Shown piece after piece: positions 26,658 through 36,503 of a stretch of DNA of 64,000 nt (the stretch's first letter is position 1; each line of letters begins with the position of its first letter). The stretch is taken from positions 806,001 through 870,000 of the forward strand of contig NZ_JAKRGA010000003.1 in NCBI RefSeq assembly GCF_022347785.1. Reading direction: 5' to 3'. A program made the position numbers and the translations under genes. The notes below the pieces were generated by a model. It ran no database searches. It was not told where the DNA came from and saw only the letters and a program-made list of their open reading frames with translations. Origin of the DNA: Psychrobium sp. MM17-31. GTDB taxonomy: Bacteria > Pseudomonadota > Gammaproteobacteria > Enterobacterales > Psychrobiaceae.

Positions 26658-28235
26658 TTAACTCTTAGTTAGCACCTTACCCGGCAATTGGCCGATGTAC
26701 TGACCTTGCTCAATAACTTGCACGCCATTAACAAACACTGTTTCGACACCGGTGGACAACTTATTCCAATTTGAGAAAGTCGCCTTGTCGCGATAGTTTT
26801 CGATATCGAGTCCGATAATATCTGCGGCGTAGCCAACTTTGATTAAACCGCGCTTAGGCAATTTCAATAGTTTTGCCGTTTGAAAACTACTTTGTTTAAC
26901 AAACTGCGCCAGGGTCATTAGCTGCTCTTGCTTGACGTATTGGCGATATTTCTTGGGAAAACTTGCATATTTACGCGGATGGCCGTCAGTGCCGTCGGAT
27001 GAGGTAACTACCCAAGGTTTCACCATAAAGCCGCGAATATCATCTGGCGACATATTAAACGACGCCACGCGAATAGGATTACCTTGCACCAATTCAACGA
27101 CAAGCTCGTTCGCACTTTTTCCGCGCTCTTTCGCGACATCCTCAAGCGTTTTACCAACCAGAGACTGATCATCAGCTACCGTAAATAACAGCGCATTCGG
27201 CCCGCCGCGACGACGGATATTTTCTTTGATTTCCGATAATATCCTGTCTTTAAGCTCAGGATTATTTAGCCGCTCAACGAAAGCTTGGCTTGAATCTGCC
27301 ATGACCCATTTCGGCACGACGGCACTGTGCAGGTGAGTTCCTGATGCGCGCCATGGGTATTGATCAGCCGAAATGCTCACTCCTTGTGCCTGAGCTTGTT
27401 CTACTTTCTCAATTACCGGACCACTTTGCCCCCAAACATCGACGCCCAGAGCCTTGATATGAGCAAGGTGTAAGTGAATATTCGCCGCCTTCGCAATATT
27501 AATAGCTTCGGTGACAGCTTGAGTAAATCCCACATTAAAGGTGCTTTCATCGCGTAAGTGAGTGTCATAGATGCCATCGTATTTAGCGGCTACTTTAGCC
27601 AGCGCTATGACTTCTTCGGTTGCCGCATAACTGCCTGGAACATAATACAGTCCGGTGGAAAGCCCAATAGCACCGTCGCGCATCGCTTGCTCAACCAATG
27701 ACTTCATTGCATTAACTTCAGCGTCAGTGGCATGGCGCTCAGCACGTCCCATCACTTTTTCACGCACACTGCCATGACCCACTAACAACGCGGTATTGGT
27801 TCCTATACCCTGCTCTGTAAGCTGCTGTTTTAAGCCTGCGACATCGACGATAGCTGCGCCGTCATTACCATTGACTACCGTTGTCACGCCTTGGGTTAAG
27901 TAATTTAGATTAGCAGCAGTATTAATATTTTTAAGTTCGCTTAAGCTATGGGTATGGGGATCGATAAAGCCCGGGGCAACCAACTGTCCGCCGAGCTCGA
28001 TGCGCTTTTTCGCGTTGTATTGCACACTACCTTTTGCCGATACAGCGCAAATAGCTTCGCCACAAATACCGATATCGAGCGCTGTCGCAGCACCGCCATC
28101 GCCAATCATTACAGTATTTGAGCTAAGTAAAATATCAACTTGCGTTAAAGGCGTATCGGCTTGCTTTTGACAAGCGGTCAACAAAAGTCCACCGACAGCA
28201 AATAGTGATAAACGTTTAATGCTATTTTGCTTCAT
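26658..28235 (-). CDS. Exported N-acyl-D-amino-acid deacylase (lipoprotein)
   Basis: The 525-residue protein starts at 28235, with GGAG seven bases upstream, and has a lipobox (LLTAC). The amidohydrolase fold is evident: metal ligands HTHS near the N-terminus, a DTHLRDES segment, HLAHIKA, and SSDGTDGHPRKYASFPKKYRQYV-type C-terminal segment (shown in part), which are typical of D-aminoacylase. These enzymes hydrolyse N-acyl-D-amino acids to free D-amino acids. As a lipoprotein it would act in the periplasm. It overlaps the M14 gene by 14 bp, so it is the third gene after the TonB receptor. In a D-Glu context it may act on N-acyl-D-Glu or a D-Glu peptide. Confidence 0.88.
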   Translation of the reverse strand: MKQNSIKRLSLFAVGGLLLTACQKQADTPLTQVDILLSSNTVMIGDGGAATALDIGICGEAICAVSAKGSVQYNAKKRIELGGQLVAPGFIDPHTHSLSELKNINTAANLNYLTQGVTTVVNGNDGAAIVDVAGLKQQLTEQGIGTNTALLVGHGSVREKVMGRAERHATDAEVNAMKSLVEQAMRDGAIGLSTGLYYVPGSYAATEEVIALAKVAAKYDGIYDTHLRDESTFNVGFTQAVTEAINIAKAANIHLHLAHIKALGVDVWGQSGPVIEKVEQAQAQGVSISADQYPWRASGTHLHSAVVPKWVMADSSQAFVERLNNPELKDRILSEIKENIRRRGGPNALLFTVADDQSLVGKTLEDVAKERGKSANELVVELVQGNPIRVASFNMSPDDIRGFMVKPWVVTSSDGTDGHPRKYASFPKKYRQYVKQEQLMTLAQFVKQSSFQTAKLLKLPKRGLIKVGYAADIIGLDIENYRDKATFSNWNKLSTGVETVFVNGVQVIEQGQYIGQLPGKVLTKS

Positions 28236-29433
28236 TGTTAACTCCATAAGCACTTGCTGGAGTCGCTAACATCTTGGCCATCAAGGTATCGCTAGCGTCT
28301 TTTGCCACCGTATCAATCATCACTCGATCAGTATTGTCGCCCATTTCGTAAGTGATAGCGTGAACGCCAAACGTATCTGCAATATACTGCTTGAAAACCC
28401 CTTTGTTTGGATTAGAGCCGGGCTTACCGAATACGGTAAATCCTTGTGGGGTCACTTTGGCAAGACGCTCAAGCCACTTTTCAACAAAATGAGGTGGTTT
28501 TAATCCGTAATCAGACGGCATGGTGTAAAACACATCTTTATACGTCGAGTGAAAGTCAGCGGCGAAACGAATTTTTCCTCCCGCGTTAACGATGGCTTGC
28601 AGTTTATCTCGCACTAGTCGAGATTCTACTTGGGCAAATTTTTTCCAATCTCGATTCAAATCTACGCCATTAGCATTATGACGCCAATTGCCATGTGCAA
28701 CGCCGTCCGGATTGAGATTGGGCACCACCAAGATGTTATAGCGTTTTCGAAATTCAACCCCACGCTCACCGACTAAATTATCCACAAAAGGAAATAACGC
28801 CAAAGCACCAGTAACTTCAGGTGGGTGCATACGACCTAAAATAACTAACCATTCATCATTGCCCTTTGAAGAGGCTTCCAACATCGAGATATTGCGACCT
28901 TGAGTTGATTTCCCCAATACCGAAACCTTACCTTTGCCGTCTGACTGCAATTGCTTAAGCCATTTATCATAAGCAGCATTAGTAACAATTTCTTGAGCAG
29001 CAATATAAGTTTCACGCGCAGTGGCATCTATTTTAAAACGTAACTGCTTGGCTGACGCTTTGTGCGCTACAACTTGCCAAGTCTTACCGTCGATACTCAT
29101 TTTCGGACTGTAACGGTGTTTGCCGTGAATATAATTTATAACCACTTCTAGTTGTTGCGGCTGCTTTGCATAGTATTTAAACGCATACCAAGGGCTGGGA
29201 TTAATCGGCTTATTTTCAGGTGAAATTGCAATAGTCACTCGCTTTTCGTTAATGTCACAACCATTAACTCTGGCCGTATCAAAGTTGTAATCAATAACGA
29301 CATTACCGTTGGTACATTGATTGACACCAGAGGCAATATTTGCCGAATCACTTATCGTAGATTGTGCAGGCGTTGTGGTATTGCACCCCGCAATAACACC
29401 GAATACTAAAATTGAAGCGATATAATTTTTCAT
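28222..29433 (-). CDS. M14 zinc carboxypeptidase lipoprotein, cytosolic-carboxypeptidase-like (paralogue 1)
   Basis: The 403-residue lipoprotein has a lipobox (GVIAGC) and an N-terminal beta-sandwich region of about 110 residues (PWYAFKYYA...INYIHGKHRYSPKMS) that resembles the domain preceding the catalytic part of CCP/Nna1-type M14 enzymes. Zinc ligands are His203 and Glu206 in HPPE and His295 in DFHST; the catalytic Glu363 is in TYEMG; NPDG and NRDWK carry the substrate-binding Asn/Arg. CCP enzymes are best known for removing glutamates, which fits the D-Glu genes nearby. The ATG at 29433 is preferred to a TTG four codons earlier. A terminator-like hairpin precedes it. Confidence 0.88.
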   Translation of the reverse strand: MKNYIASILVFGVIAGCNTTTPAQSTISDSANIASGVNQCTNGNVVIDYNFDTARVNGCDINEKRVTIAISPENKPINPSPWYAFKYYAKQPQQLEVVINYIHGKHRYSPKMSIDGKTWQVVAHKASAKQLRFKIDATARETYIAAQEIVTNAAYDKWLKQLQSDGKGKVSVLGKSTQGRNISMLEASSKGNDEWLVILGRMHPPEVTGALALFPFVDNLVGERGVEFRKRYNILVVPNLNPDGVAHGNWRHNANGVDLNRDWKKFAQVESRLVRDKLQAIVNAGGKIRFAADFHSTYKDVFYTMPSDYGLKPPHFVEKWLERLAKVTPQGFTVFGKPGSNPNKGVFKQYIADTFGVHAITYEMGDNTDRVMIDTVAKDASDTLMAKMLATPASAYGVNNEAK

Positions 29434-29443
29434 AACAAAATCC

Positions 29444-29484
29444 AAAAAAATATGGCTCGATTACCGTGTTGTCAATCGAGCCAT
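29444..29484 (-). terminator. Intrinsic terminator/attenuator between TonB receptor and M14 gene
   Basis: ATGGCTCGATT (29452-29462) pairs perfectly with 29474-29484; on the minus strand a run of seven Us follows. It would end most receptor transcripts and let only part continue into the M14 and deacylase genes. Confidence 0.8.
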
Positions 29485-29508
29485 TTACTTTACGAGAGAG
29501 AAGAATTC

Positions 29509-32475
29509 TTAGAATTTTTTATTCAAGTTGACGTAAACATAACGCCCCATGCTTGAATAAACACTTGAGTTGTAGCCAAATGTTTCATCAGCAATTGGTG
29601 GTTTTTCATCGGTGATGTTACGCACGCCAAGTGTCACTTTGGTTTTGGCCATGACATCTTCTGGTAAACGATAGTTAACATAGGCGTCGAACTTAGACCA
29701 ACTCTCGGTCTTGTAGTTAATTGACTCACCATCTTCAGTTAACTTGTAGTCTAGACTTGTATCCGTAATAGCGCCGATGTAGCGGTATTTAAAACCCGCT
29801 CCCCAGGCATCTTTACGCCAGCTAATTGACGAGGTTGCACGCCATTCTGGGCGACCGTTTTGCTCGATTAAACTACCAGTACCCGATACATCAACCGGAT
29901 CGTCGCGATATAACAATGCTTGTTTTAACGCTTCATCGCTTGAGTTTTGCGCGGCGATAACTTGCGCACTGATGTCATCAGCAATTTGATCGAATTTAGT
30001 CAATTTTGCAGCGTTCACTTTAAATTTAAAATCACCGTACTGTGTGTCTAAATCGTATTGAATACTAAAGTCAATTCCCGATGCTTCACGATCTGAAAGG
30101 TTGATGTAGTTATTCGTAATCGCAACAACTTCATTGTCTTCGCCACCGCGTTGAATATTTGGATTGCCATTGCCGTCAGGATCTTGATGGCGCAATAGTG
30201 CATCGTAAGCCAACTGAGTCTGCGAATGAATTAGGCCAACGGTATCTTTTTGCTCAAGGTTCCACCAATCTAACGCGATAGTCAGACTATCTAGCGGTTG
30301 GAACACAATACCATAGCTGACACTAGTGCTTTCTTCTGGTTTAAGATTCTCGCTGCCGTTACGCACTTCTAGCACGCCATAGCGACTTTGGGTCAATAGA
30401 TCGTTACGGGTATTAACACGCGATACATCTTTTGCCACAACCTGAGGTAAACCCGGTGCTTTAAAGCCCTCTGCATAAGCGGCGCGAACCTGTACTTTCT
30501 CGTTAATTTCCCATGCTAACGCTAGCTTAGGTTTCAATACATCGCCAACATCTGAAAAACGCTCGTAACGAGCAGCTACCTGCATGTCTATGCGATTTGC
30601 AAACGCCGTATCAACAGCTAACGGTACAGCAAGTTCAGCATATGCAGAGAAAACGTTTCGGCTACCAGCTGAATCAGGTGTTGGACTAGAGCCTAAAACC
30701 TGACTTGCGTAGATATCATTAGCTTTTGCGCCGCCGACAATATCTTGGAAATTTAGTGAAGTATTAAGAATATCTGAGCGTTTATCAGAAAAACTCTCAT
30801 AACGATATTCAACACCAGCAGCGAAGCCAACATCGCCAGCAGGCGCTTCAAACAAGTCACCACGTGATACTTTAAAGTCAATTTGTGCTAACTCAGTTGC
30901 GCTATCACGAACAACATCAACCATGAAGTTATCAATCACCGATTGGCTGTTACCAGTTGGATCTCCAACAGTCACATTGTTTACGTCAGCACCATTAAAA
31001 ACATCGTAGGCCGTCGCTTCATCAGTACTGTTAATCGCCTGTTGAAAACGTTGAGTATGCACGCGATTGGCTTTATCTTCAGTGGTCGCTTTTGAGTAAA
31101 GTACTGCGCTATCCCAGTCCCAATCGTTGTAGAAACCACGTAAACCGGTTAACACACGATAACTCTTATCTGTTACTTCAATATTACGCGGTCCAGTATC
31201 AATTGGACGATAACGGCGCAGTTGAACCTCTTCGCCAAACGGGTTGTAAAACGCGTCAGCGGCAATTGTGAAACGCTGTGAAGTTAGGTTAGATGTTTGT
31301 TCACGCACCCGGTCAGCAGTTGCGTAATAATACAATGCTTCGGCGTAAAGCTCTGTATCATCGCTAAGTTGGTGATTTAATAAACCGTAGAAGTTTCCAC
31401 GTTCAACACCAGAACTCAATGAGCGATGAGCGTTGCGATCATAACGTTCATCGGCACCAACACCACCGCGATCCACACACACTCCCTCAACATTTAGTGC
31501 AGTTGTTGGATTACCTTGACTATCAGAGTTTTCACATCCAGCGAGAGTATCTGGTTGCAAATGGAAAGTACTTAACGTACTGGTTCTAAATTCGCCCCAA
31601 GGCGTCGACGAGTTAAGGTTGCGTAGATCGGTATTATAGATTGGCGTGCCGTCATCATTGGTTCCTGTTATACCAACGTAATCAGGGAAGCGAGAATTTC
31701 CGCGTAGATCCGCGCTTGCAGCATAATCCTTATCACTCGCCATCATTAACGAGCGTTTGTAATAACCCGCTGACAATGAAATATGGGTAGCTTCATCATT
31801 TAAATAGAAACCAGTTGCACCAGTAATGTTTAGAGCATCGCGTGAAGTATCTAGCTCATCGCCATACTGGATATTAATTTCAGAGCCTTCGTAATCATCT
31901 TTTAAAATGTAATTAACAACACCAGCTACCGCATCTGAGCCATAAATTGCTGCTGCGCCATCGCGCAGGACATCAACACTCTTTAAACCGCGCACTGGTA
32001 AGGTATTTGAGTTGGATGTGGTGACGGGAACAAAGTTCTCTGATTGCGTACCAGGGTGAAGTACCATGCGTCGACCGTTGAGTAGCACCAAGGTGTTTCC
32101 AGTGCCTAAACCACGTAAGTTATAAGAAGAAACATCACCACGGGCATCATTGACACCACCAACCGCACGACTGCTATTAAAAGCAACATCGCCTTGTTGT
32201 GGCAGGTCTGCAAGCAGCTCTGCACCTGTTAAGGCACCGCTGTTTTCAATATCTTCACTTGAAATCACGGTCATCGGCAGTGCACCATTGTCGTGATTTA
32301 CCTTGATATGAGAACCCGTTACCGTTACTCGTTCAACTTCCTTCTCTTTCTGCGCTTTTTTCTTGTCATCAGCAGCCAAAGCGGTGTTTGACGCTAACGC
32401 TGCAGCAACACAGAAAGTTAAGTGCTTTAAGCGTAATGCTTTATTTTGGCTACTGCTTATATCTTTAGTAGTCAT
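29509..32475 (-). CDS. TonB-dependent outer-membrane receptor of the D-Glu locus
   Basis: The 988-residue protein has a signal peptide ending ALAAD, a plug domain (ERVTVTGSHIK..., LRGLGTGNTLVLLNGRRM, DVLRDGAAAIYGSDAVAGVVNYIL, each shorter than twenty) and a long barrel ending in KKF. It resembles the large receptors used by marine bacteria for peptides or oligosaccharides. The ATG at 32475 with GAGGTAGG upstream is clearly better than the earlier in-frame start at 32571. It is the first gene of a minus-strand unit with an M14 carboxypeptidase and a D-aminoacylase, and diverges from an NhaC-family transporter. The shared 261-bp gap holds a LysR-type palindrome. Confidence 0.94.
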   Translation of the reverse strand: MTTKDISSSQNKALRLKHLTFCVAAALASNTALAADDKKKAQKEKEVERVTVTGSHIKVNHDNGALPMTVISSEDIENSGALTGAELLADLPQQGDVAFNSSRAVGGVNDARGDVSSYNLRGLGTGNTLVLLNGRRMVLHPGTQSENFVPVTTSNSNTLPVRGLKSVDVLRDGAAAIYGSDAVAGVVNYILKDDYEGSEINIQYGDELDTSRDALNITGATGFYLNDEATHISLSAGYYKRSLMMASDKDYAASADLRGNSRFPDYVGITGTNDDGTPIYNTDLRNLNSSTPWGEFRTSTLSTFHLQPDTLAGCENSDSQGNPTTALNVEGVCVDRGGVGADERYDRNAHRSLSSGVERGNFYGLLNHQLSDDTELYAEALYYYATADRVREQTSNLTSQRFTIAADAFYNPFGEEVQLRRYRPIDTGPRNIEVTDKSYRVLTGLRGFYNDWDWDSAVLYSKATTEDKANRVHTQRFQQAINSTDEATAYDVFNGADVNNVTVGDPTGNSQSVIDNFMVDVVRDSATELAQIDFKVSRGDLFEAPAGDVGFAAGVEYRYESFSDKRSDILNTSLNFQDIVGGAKANDIYASQVLGSSPTPDSAGSRNVFSAYAELAVPLAVDTAFANRIDMQVAARYERFSDVGDVLKPKLALAWEINEKVQVRAAYAEGFKAPGLPQVVAKDVSRVNTRNDLLTQSRYGVLEVRNGSENLKPEESTSVSYGIVFQPLDSLTIALDWWNLEQKDTVGLIHSQTQLAYDALLRHQDPDGNGNPNIQRGGEDNEVVAITNNYINLSDREASGIDFSIQYDLDTQYGDFKFKVNAAKLTKFDQIADDISAQVIAAQNSSDEALKQALLYRDDPVDVSGTGSLIEQNGRPEWRATSSISWRKDAWGAGFKYRYIGAITDTSLDYKLTEDGESINYKTESWSKFDAYVNYRLPEDVMAKTKVTLGVRNITDEKPPIADETFGYNSSVYSSMGRYVYVNLNKKF

Positions 32476-32627
32476 ACCTACCTCTATTATTATTTTTGAT
32501 ACAAATGGTGCTAGTTCAATGATTAACCCAGTAACAGTGTTTGAAACTTTTGCCAATGGATAACAATTCATTAACCCTAGTAAACACCTAGTAACAGGTA
32601 ATTCACAATAATCAGTTTGTACTAATG

Positions 32628-32646
32628 GTATAACCTTTGGTTATAC
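32628..32646. promoter_or_regulatory. LysR-type operator, site 1 (receptor/NhaC divergent promoter)
   Basis: GTATAACC-TTT-GGTTATAC is a perfect 8-bp inverted repeat with a 3-base spacer and contains T-N11-A. It lies about 150 bases from the receptor start and 90 from the NhaC start. Related sites are at 35384 and 39962. Confidence 0.75.
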
Positions 32647-32736
32647 TCTGAAAAACACAAGGTTGATTACTCAATATAAAGAACGTGATAGCGTTAACAT
32701 ATACCCACATAACTAAAAGAAATACGGGGCCATTTA

Positions 32737-34476
32737 ATGTCTGACAAATTTGCCATTTCAAAGCAATCGCTATTAAGTCTAGTCTTAGTAATAGGGGCGT
32801 TGCTGACCGCTGTTTATATCAGCTTGTATTCTTCGCCGGTTTATAAAGAGCAGCAATTTACCTATGACATCTTTACCAATGACGCAGGCGAGCAAGTTTA
32901 TTTGTACAAAGGAAAACAAACACTCGTTGGAGAAACAATTCCTTATTCTTCGTCGCCACTGCGCCAAGCAGCATTAGATACCGCTCCGCCCCCCAACATC
33001 AGCCAACAATGGGTATCGATGCCTAATGGCGATATCAAGCTGTTAAAGCCTGCGCAACACTTTGGGATCTTCTCACTAATGCCAGCGATTATTGCGGTGG
33101 CTTTGTGTTTATTACTTCGCGAGCCGCTTATCGCCCTATTAGCAGGTGTTGTCTGTGGCAGCTTTATTCTCGGTAAATACGATATTTTAAATGGTGTGTT
33201 AGTCCCCTCTTTGGCCACCAGCAGCACCGCAGCAATTTTATTACTCTATCTTTGGCTCCTTGGTGGTTTAATGGGGCTGTGGGCTAAAACTGGCGCGGCG
33301 CAAGCTTTTGCAGAAACCATGACCAAGCACTTTGTTAAAGGACCGCGTTCGGCAAAGTTCATTGCATGGTTAACCGGCATTATCTTCTTTCAAGGTGGCA
33401 CCATGAGCACCGTTATTGTCGGTACTACCGTAAAACCGCTAGCTGACAAAGCCAACATCAGTCATGAAGAAATGGCTTATATTGTTGATTCTACGGCCTC
33501 GCCTATTGCCTGTATTCTAGCGTTCAATGCGTGGCCAGCTTATGTGCAGGCGCTAATTTTTGTTCCTGGGGTTGCTTTCCTTGCTACCGAAGCAGATCGC
33601 ATAAATTTCTTTTTCTCGAGTATTGCGTTTAGCTTTTACGCTATTTTAGCTGTATTTGGGACTTTACTACTCAGTCTCAACTTTCTTAAGTTTTCTGGTA
33701 AGCCTTTGCGACAAGCTCACCAGCGCGCGCTAACAACAGGACAACTCGATGCGCCCGGTGCTAAACCAATGAGTGCTAAAGAGTTGACTCAAACACCTGT
33801 GCCAAGCAACTACCGCGCAAGCGCATATGACTTTATCGTGCCGCTAATTATTTTGATTGTTACCTCCATTGCCACCTTCGTGTTTCTAGGCAGCCCAAAG
33901 GTCAACTGGGCGTTTGGACTCGCGCTACTAAGCTGTGCACTGATGGCGATGGCTAAAGGACTAAAGATCACAGACTTGGTAGATGGTATTAACCAAGGAC
34001 TCAAAGGCGTGGTATTAGCCAGTGTCATTTTAATGCTAGCTGTCACCATAGGCAGTATTAGTAAAGAGATTGGCGCTGGATTGTATATGGTTGATGTATT
34101 GGCTGGTGAATTACCATTTTGGGCCTTACCAGTGTTACTGCAGCTAATTACCATGGTTATTGCTTTTTCAACCGGCAGTAGTTGGGGGACTTATGCGATA
34201 ACCTTTCCGCTGGCAATGCCTCTTGCGTGGGCGTTAGGTCAATCTTATGAATTAGCAAATCCCGAAATTTACTTAATGATTTGTTTTGCGGCAGTGCTAA
34301 ACGGCAGTGTTTATGGCGATCAATGCTCGCCAATCTCAGATACTACGATTTTAAGCTCAATGACCACAGGCTGTGATTTGACCGACCACGTTAAAACCCA
34401 AATCATTCCCGCAACTTTTGCAGCACTCACAGCAGGCCTGCTGTGGACCGCTTCGACCTTTGTATTTGCAGCTTAG
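32737..34476 (+). CDS. NhaC-family transporter (Na+/H+ antiporter family, probably amino-acid uptake)
   Basis: The 579-residue inner-membrane protein has a first membrane segment near 10-28, a periplasmic stretch of about 80 residues rich in charged and aromatic residues, then about 11 membrane segments of the NhaC type ([49 protein letters not shown]). The NhaC family also contains amino-acid and organic-acid exchangers, and the D-Glu genes next to it suggest glutamate or dipeptide import. The periplasmic insert is unusual. It is followed nine bases later by a LysR gene on the same strand. Confidence 0.85.
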   Translation: MSDKFAISKQSLLSLVLVIGALLTAVYISLYSSPVYKEQQFTYDIFTNDAGEQVYLYKGKQTLVGETIPYSSSPLRQAALDTAPPPNISQQWVSMPNGDIKLLKPAQHFGIFSLMPAIIAVALCLLLREPLIALLAGVVCGSFILGKYDILNGVLVPSLATSSTAAILLLYLWLLGGLMGLWAKTGAAQAFAETMTKHFVKGPRSAKFIAWLTGIIFFQGGTMSTVIVGTTVKPLADKANISHEEMAYIVDSTASPIACILAFNAWPAYVQALIFVPGVAFLATEADRINFFFSSIAFSFYAILAVFGTLLLSLNFLKFSGKPLRQAHQRALTTGQLDAPGAKPMSAKELTQTPVPSNYRASAYDFIVPLIILIVTSIATFVFLGSPKVNWAFGLALLSCALMAMAKGLKITDLVDGINQGLKGVVLASVILMLAVTIGSISKEIGAGLYMVDVLAGELPFWALPVLLQLITMVIAFSTGSSWGTYAITFPLAMPLAWALGQSYELANPEIYLMICFAAVLNGSVYGDQCSPISDTTILSSMTTGCDLTDHVKTQIIPATFAALTAGLLWTASTFVFAA

Positions 34477-34485
34477 GAGTCATTC

Positions 34486-35379
34486 ATGAGATTACGTCAT
34501 ATCGAAGTTTTTCACGCTATTTATGTCACGGGCTCTATAACCAACGCAGCCAATTTTCTACATGTATCGCAGCCGTCGGTGAGTAAAGTTTTAGCGCATG
34601 CAGAAATGCAATTGGGGTTCGCTCTTTTCCAGCGCATTAAGGGCCGTTTGGTACCAACCGCTGAAGCGCAAATGCTATTTAGTGAAATAGATAAAGTGTA
34701 CAAACAAATCCGCTCGGTGCGCAATTCAGCCATTAACCTCAAGAAGGTGAAAACCGGCAATATAAACATCGGTCTGACGCCCGCGCTAGGATTTGATCTG
34801 ATACCGAATGCGGTGGCGCAATACAAAGCCGCTAATCCGCAAGTAAATATCAACTTGCAAACCATGCATAACGACGAAGTTCACCAAGCATTATTGGAGC
34901 ACAAAATTGACTTTGCGCTGATGTTCTCACCACCGCCATTGTCTGGCGTAACGGCGCAGAGTATTTGTCAGTCGGAACTTGTGATGATGTATCCGCAATC
35001 GTTTTATCCCCATCAACCCGCCAGCATTAATCTCAGTGAAATTGCCGGCCATCAAGTGATTGGCATTTGGGATAGTGGTCCGCTTGGTGATTTATTATGG
35101 AATCGCTTATCCGAAGATGATATCGAGGTTAATGCGGATATTAAGGTACAGACTTACTTTATTGCCGCGAGATTAGCTGCTCAAGGAATGGGCGTGTGTA
35201 TTATCGATGAGTTTACGGCGCAAGGTAATTTGTGTCATGACGTCGCTATCGCAAAAATAGAACCCGCATTAAAATTTAATCTCAAGGCCTTGCACCTAGA
35301 AAACAAAACACTGTCTCATGTTGCTAATGATTTCTTAAACTTAATCAACGAATTAGCTAACGTTCCCAAATCAATTTAA
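34486..35379 (+). CDS. LysR-family regulator, proposed controller of the D-Glu locus
   Basis: The 297-residue protein has an N-terminal HTH (RLRHIEVFHAIYVTGS, ANFLHVSQPSVSKVL) and a type 2 periplasmic-binding-like effector domain from about 90. It starts nine bases after the NhaC gene behind AGGAG and precedes dgcN by 125 bp. Three palindromes with T-N11-A pattern lie at the promoters of the receptor/NhaC, dgcN and capA-like genes, so this LysR is the natural candidate to bind them, probably with a D-Glu-derived effector. The link is inferred from position and motif only. Confidence 0.9.
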   Translation: MRLRHIEVFHAIYVTGSITNAANFLHVSQPSVSKVLAHAEMQLGFALFQRIKGRLVPTAEAQMLFSEIDKVYKQIRSVRNSAINLKKVKTGNINIGLTPALGFDLIPNAVAQYKAANPQVNINLQTMHNDEVHQALLEHKIDFALMFSPPPLSGVTAQSICQSELVMMYPQSFYPHQPASINLSEIAGHQVIGIWDSGPLGDLLWNRLSEDDIEVNADIKVQTYFIAARLAAQGMGVCIIDEFTAQGNLCHDVAIAKIEPALKFNLKALHLENKTLSHVANDFLNLINELANVPKSI

Positions 35380-35383
35380 CAGC

Positions 35384-35400
35384 CATAACCTAGGGTTATG
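35384..35400. promoter_or_regulatory. LysR-type operator, site 2 (upstream of dgcN)
   Basis: CATAACC-TAG-GGTTATG is a perfect 7-bp inverted repeat with T-N11-A. It begins five bases after the LysR stop and lies about 105 bases upstream of dgcN. The core ATAACC-N3-GGTTAT is identical to site 1. Confidence 0.75.
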
Positions 35401-35504
35401 AGGTGCTAATAAAGGGGTATTTTCAATATAGGGTAAGAATCATTAGTTTAATTATTAGCAGGCACAGATGATGCCCCGAATAATAATTAGACTAGGATTT
35501 ACCC

Positions 35505-36503
35505 ATGAAAATACAAGCGCCTTATTTACTATTTCTAGGTGATGCTACCGATGAACTTTCAATTAAAATGGCCAAAGGTGTTGCCGATTGGCGACCAGAG
35601 TTGTGTACTGGAGAGTACCGCTTAGACAACTGTCAAGTGACTACAGGACTACCAGCAATGGATATTGCAGCAGCAAAAGCCGCTGGTGCAAAAACCTTTG
35701 TGCTAAGTTTTGCCAACTCCGGCGGCACTATTGATCCAGCATGGGTTCCTTATATTATCGAAGCGCTAAATCACGACATGCATATTGTTAGTGGCTTACA
35801 TCAAAAACTTATCGATATTCCTGAAGTTTTTTCACTAGCGCAAGAGCGCGGCTTAGATCTTATTGATATTCGCCACCCAACCCAATCGTTTAAAACAGGT
35901 AAAGGTTATAAACGTCAAGGCAAACGCCTACTTACAGTCGGAACAGATTGCTCTGTTGGCAAGATGTACACATCATTAAGCCTTGAAAAAGAAATGAAGC
36001 AGCAAGGCTTTGATGTTGACTTTCGAGCTTCGGGTCAATGCGGTATCTTAATTGCGGGAGATGGCGTTGCTATCGACTGTGTTGTCGCAGACTTTATTGC
36101 AGGTGCTAGTGAAACCTTATCACCAGACAATACCGAAGATCACTGGGATATCGTAGAAGGTCAAGGTGCTCTCTCTCATCCTGCTTTCGCTGGTGTAAGC
36201 CTTGGCTTAATGCACGGTGCTCAACCTGATGCGCTAGTGATTTGTCACGCACTTAACCGCACCTCAATGCGCGGTATTGACAACCGACCACTGCCAACCA
36301 TTGCCCAAACTATTGAGCAAAACCTCGCCGCTGCTCGTATCACGAACCCAGATGTAAAAGTCGCTGGTATCTCAGTAAACACCTCAAGTGTATCTGAAGA
36401 AGAAGCCAAAGAAATCTGCGCGCAAATCAGCCAAGAATTCAACTTGCCATGTGTTGACCCTGTTCGTCATGGCATAGGCGCTATTGTGGGTAATTTGTCA
36501 TGA
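35505..36503 (+). CDS. dgcN: D-glutamate N-acetyltransferase DgcN (DUF1611 family)
   Basis: The 332-residue protein matches the DUF1611 family. A P-loop-like motif GTDCSVGKM lies at 146-154. In marine bacteria the family member DgcN has been described as acetylating D-glutamate, followed by racemisation by DgcA; I recall this from the literature and cannot check it here. TAGGATTT precedes the ATG. The dgcA start overlaps its stop (ATGA), so the two are translationally coupled, which strongly supports the pairing. Confidence 0.88.
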   Translation: MKIQAPYLLFLGDATDELSIKMAKGVADWRPELCTGEYRLDNCQVTTGLPAMDIAAAKAAGAKTFVLSFANSGGTIDPAWVPYIIEALNHDMHIVSGLHQKLIDIPEVFSLAQERGLDLIDIRHPTQSFKTGKGYKRQGKRLLTVGTDCSVGKMYTSLSLEKEMKQQGFDVDFRASGQCGILIAGDGVAIDCVVADFIAGASETLSPDNTEDHWDIVEGQGALSHPAFAGVSLGLMHGAQPDALVICHALNRTSMRGIDNRPLPTIAQTIEQNLAAARITNPDVKVAGISVNTSSVSEEEAKEICAQISQEFNLPCVDPVRHGIGAIVGNLS

